From Gammaproteobacteria bacterium (lineage in GTDB: Bacteria; Pseudomonadota; Gammaproteobacteria; Arenicellales; Poriferihabitantaceae), in the NCBI GenBank assembly GCA_009839585.1, contig VXPI01000076.1:1-9611 (forward strand): a DNA stretch of 9,611 nt, given 5' to 3'. Shown here piece after piece: positions 7,217 through 9,611 of the stretch. The notes below the pieces were generated by a model. That model did not search any database. It was not told the origin of the DNA and worked only from the letters and a program-made list of their open reading frames with translations. Each line of letters opens with the position of its first letter. The first letter of the stretch is position 1. The position numbers and the translations under genes were made by a program.

Positions 7217-9049
7217 CTATTCAACCGTAACCGACTTTGCCAGGTTTCTGGGTTTGTCGATATCAGTGCCCTTGATCAGGGCAACATGATAGGCAAGCAA
7301 TTGCAATGGAATCGTAAAGATAATGGGAGCGATGGAACTCTCCACGGATGCTACGTTGATCACCTGCAGATTTTCTCGACTGGATAACCGGGTTTCAGAA
7401 TCCGCAAATACGATCAGTTTTCCGCCACGTGCCCGAACTTCTTCAATATTGCCTTTTAGTTTGTCGAGTTGTGTATCGTTTGGGGCCACTGATACTACAG
7501 GCATGTCCCGATCGACAAGGGCCAATGGGCCGTGCTTGAGTTCCCCCGCGGCATAGGCTTCTGCGTGGACATAACTGATTTCCTTTAGCTTCAACGCACC
7601 TTCCAGAGCGATTGGAAAATGGATGCCTCTCGCCAAGAACAAAGCGTGCTGCTTATCGGCAAACTGTCGTGCAATTTTCTGAATTGCGGAATCCAGATTC
7701 AGGGTAGATTCCACAATGGCTGGGAGTTCCCTTAATTCACGGACCGAGTCGGCTTCATCCAGATTGCTTGACGGGCTCTTGCGTGCCATAATGATCGAAA
7801 GCAGGCGCAATGCGACCAATTGAGTAAGAAACGCCTTGGTGGATGCAACACCAATTTCCGGGCCAGCATGAGTCATGAAGACCAATTCAGAATTGCGTAC
7901 CAAGGAGCTATCCGGGACATTGCAGATGGCCAGAGAATGCGCGTAACCGCACCGTTTTGCATAGTCCAGGGCAGTAAGGGTATCAATCGTTTCTCCAGAC
8001 TGGGAAAGTGTGATGACTAGACAGTTATTTGGCGTAGGGTGCCTGCGAGAGGTGAATTCACTGGCAATCTCGACTTGGCACGGTATACCAACATTCTCAA
8101 GCCAGTACTTTGCAACCAGCCCCGCATGATAACTGGTGCCACAAGCAAGAATCCGGATATTTTCTGTTTTATTGAAAATACGGTCTGCTTCCGTTCCAAA
8201 ACATGCTTCAAGTACGCGAGATGCAGTAATTCGTCCCTCAAGGGTATCAGATACGGCTTGCCCCTGCTCAAAGATTTCTTTTTCCATGTAATGGCGATAA
8301 TCTCCAATCTCCATCGATTGCGGCGTCAAATCGCTGATTTGGGCATTGCGGTGCTGAACTTGCCCATCCAGATTGGTGATTTTCATATCACCCTGATTTA
8401 TATCAACGATATCCCCGTTCTCAAGCACGGTAAATTTACGGGTTTGCGCGATCATCGCTGAAATATCCGATGCCAAATAGATTCCGTCCTCACCAATTCC
8501 CACGATCAAGGGTGAGCCGCGTCGTGCACCAATAATTCTTCCTGGTTCATCGGCATTCACAATCCCCAGGGCGAATGCACCTTTCAAGGACTGTATGCTG
8601 GTTCTGACTGCGGACATGAAATCAGAACCCTTATCCATATGCAGGCGGATGAGGTTAACGATGACTTCGGTATCGGTCTCCGACTGAAATTCTATCCCCT
8701 CATCAGCCAGCCAGATTCGAAGCTCTTCATGGTTTTCCACGATACCATTGCAGACTAGAGCAATTCGATCACCGCTTATATGGGGGTGTGCGTTTTGTTC
8801 GGTGGGAGGGCCGTGTGTTGCCCAGCGAGTGTGTGCAATACCGGTTAGGCCATCAATATCACCATTGGCACTCACGGTACGCTCAAGTTCAATCAGTTTG
8901 CCCGGTGCGCGTAATCGCAAGAACTTTCCCGGTTTGTTGATTATAGCGAGACCGGATGAATCATAGCCCCGATACTCCAGACGTCTCAGGCCGTCAAGTA
9001 GAATCGGCAGGACATTTGAACTGGATACTGCGCCTATGATTCCGCACAT
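7217..9049 (-). CDS. glmS: Glutamine--fructose-6-phosphate aminotransferase (isomerizing)
   Basis: GlmS makes glucosamine-6-phosphate from fructose-6-phosphate and glutamine, the first committed step to UDP-GlcNAc for peptidoglycan and LPS. The 610-residue length is one more than E. coli GlmS. The N-terminal Ntn glutaminase domain begins MCGIIGA with nucleophile Cys2 exposed after Met removal, followed by EYRGYDSSG, HTRWATHG and the CNGIVENH loop. Two SIS domains follow: ILACGTSYHAG and TLSQSGETIDT in the first, EGALKLKEISY and ELKHGPLAL in the second. The C-terminus DKPRNLAKSVTVE carries the conserved Lys of the isomerase site. The start is fixed by the MCGI motif. No strong ribosome binding site is seen upstream. 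It follows glmU by 51 bases, the classic glmUS order. No catalytic residue is missing that I can see. Confidence 0.97.
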   Translation of the reverse strand: MCGIIGAVSSSNVLPILLDGLRRLEYRGYDSSGLAIINKPGKFLRLRAPGKLIELERTVSANGDIDGLTGIAHTRWATHGPPTEQNAHPHISGDRIALVCNGIVENHEELRIWLADEGIEFQSETDTEVIVNLIRLHMDKGSDFMSAVRTSIQSLKGAFALGIVNADEPGRIIGARRGSPLIVGIGEDGIYLASDISAMIAQTRKFTVLENGDIVDINQGDMKITNLDGQVQHRNAQISDLTPQSMEIGDYRHYMEKEIFEQGQAVSDTLEGRITASRVLEACFGTEADRIFNKTENIRILACGTSYHAGLVAKYWLENVGIPCQVEIASEFTSRRHPTPNNCLVITLSQSGETIDTLTALDYAKRCGYAHSLAICNVPDSSLVRNSELVFMTHAGPEIGVASTKAFLTQLVALRLLSIIMARKSPSSNLDEADSVRELRELPAIVESTLNLDSAIQKIARQFADKQHALFLARGIHFPIALEGALKLKEISYVHAEAYAAGELKHGPLALVDRDMPVVSVAPNDTQLDKLKGNIEEVRARGGKLIVFADSETRLSSRENLQVINVASVESSIAPIIFTIPLQLLAYHVALIKGTDIDKPRNLAKSVTVE

Positions 9050-9100
9050 GGTGAGACCGCAAAAACGGGGACGGCGTTATTATCGTGCAAGATCAAGCAA
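9050..9100 (-). other. glmU-glmS intercistronic leader
   Basis: This 51-base spacer lies between the glmU stop and the glmS start. It is far too short to hold a glmS ribozyme, and the bases just before ATG 9049 lack a clear Shine-Dalgarno sequence. In E. coli the matching region is where the mRNA is processed and where the GlmZ small RNA activates glmS; a similar control here is inference from position only. A GATAAT hexamer is present but has no -35 partner at normal spacing. Confidence 0.35.
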
Positions 9101-9611
9101 TTACTTCTTCGCTTTACCGCGTTGCCAATTCGGGAATGTTTTGCGCTGGGCACGGGTAATGACCAGACATCCGCTGTCAATATCCCTTGTGATACTGCTG
9201 CCGGCACCTATTGTTGCTCCTTCACCGATATTTAGTGGTGCCACCAACTGGCTATCTGAGCCGATGAATACATTGTCCTGAATCGTTGTTTTGTGTTTGC
9301 CCGATCCATCATAATTGGCTGTTATGACTCCTGCGCCAATATTTACATTTTTACCGATTCGCGCATTGCCAATATAGGAAAGATGGCTGGCTTTGGTTTC
9401 GCTGTCGATCAGGCTTTCCTTTACTTCCACAAAGTTGCCAATTCTGGCATGGTCTCCAATCAGTGATATGGGACGGATTCGGGCATATGGGCCGACCATA
9501 CAATGAGATCCCACCATGGAATTTTCGATTATCGAGTTTTCAAGAATGACGGAACTATTCCCAATCACGCTGTTTCTTATAATTGCATTTGCTCCGATCG
9601 TTACTTTGTGG
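9101..9611 (-). CDS. glmU: Bifunctional UDP-GlcNAc pyrophosphorylase / glucosamine-1-phosphate N-acetyltransferase, C-terminal part (5' end outside window)
   Basis: GlmU acetylates glucosamine-1-phosphate and then uridylylates it to UDP-GlcNAc. Only about the last 169 of roughly 455 residues are in the window, and the frame stays open to the right edge. They are the left-handed beta-helix acetyltransferase domain: hexapeptide repeats ([21 protein letters not shown]), then [10 protein letters not shown], the catalytic His block [14 protein letters not shown] (E. coli His363 region), [39 protein letters not shown], and a basic tail ending QRGKAKK. This aligns directly with the E. coli C-terminus. 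The N-terminal pyrophosphorylase domain lies beyond the edge. Together with the adjacent glmS it supplies the amino-sugar nucleotide for peptidoglycan and lipid A. Confidence 0.96.
   Translation of the reverse strand, partial: HKVTIGANAIIRNSVIGNSSVILENSIIENSMVGSHCMVGPYARIRPISLIGDHARIGNFVEVKESLIDSETKASHLSYIGNARIGKNVNIGAGVITANYDGSGKHKTTIQDNVFIGSDSQLVAPLNIGEGATIGAGSSITRDIDSGCLVITRAQRKTFPNWQRGKAKK

Noticed and set aside
8039..8461. A 140-codon plus-strand frame opposite glmS
   Set aside because: It is antisense to conserved GlmS motifs, with no recognisable domain or start signal.
9050..9075. A possible terminator hairpin after glmU (CCG and CGG arms around a T-run)
   Set aside because: The stem is only 3-4 pairs and the T-run is in the loop rather than after the stem.
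9060..9100. A possible sigma-70 promoter for glmS (TTGCTT and GATAAT on the minus strand)
   Set aside because: The hexamers are only 10 bases apart and no better -35 element lies at 16-18 bases.

Overview
This 9.6 kb window is a compact housekeeping stretch of a bacterial chromosome, most likely from a gammaproteobacterium. The run glyQ-glyS-gmhB-plsC and the coupled pair pdxA-rsmA are arrangements familiar from that class, and the proteins read as close relatives of the E. coli and Pseudomonas versions. Base composition looks balanced by eye. Genes are tightly packed, with several start/stop overlaps, and there is no sign of mobile elements, phage, CRISPR or RNA genes. The genus cannot be named from this sequence.

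The left half (1-5012) is read on the + strand. It opens with the 3' end of a phosphoglucose isomerase of the type often fused to transaldolase. Then come glyQ and glyS (the two subunits of heterotetrameric glycyl-tRNA synthetase), a small MazG-like nucleotide pyrophosphohydrolase, gmhB (heptose bisphosphate phosphatase for LPS core) and plsC (lysophosphatidate acyltransferase). From glyQ to gmhB each gene overlaps the next by 8 to 14 bases, so these genes are probably one translationally coupled operon, with plsC 16 bases further on.

The right half (5009-9611) is read on the - strand. In order of transcription it holds the 3' end of glmU, then glmS (together the UDP-GlcNAc supply route), a small alkyltransferase-like DNA-binding protein (atl), pdxA (vitamin B6 synthesis) and rsmA (16S rRNA dimethyltransferase). 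Gaps are 51, 76 and 3 bases, then a 4-base overlap. The two arms converge at 5009-5012, where the stop codons of plsC and rsmA interlock with no room for a terminator.

The combined theme is core growth: tRNA charging, ribosome maturation, cell-envelope precursors (GlcNAc, heptose, phospholipid), cofactor B6, and two small nucleotide or DNA care proteins. I do not see a novel system. The points most worth a second look are the MazG-like gene inside the glyS-gmhB run, the Trp-Tyr active-site motif of the ATL protein, the TTG start of rsmA, and the interlocked convergent ends.
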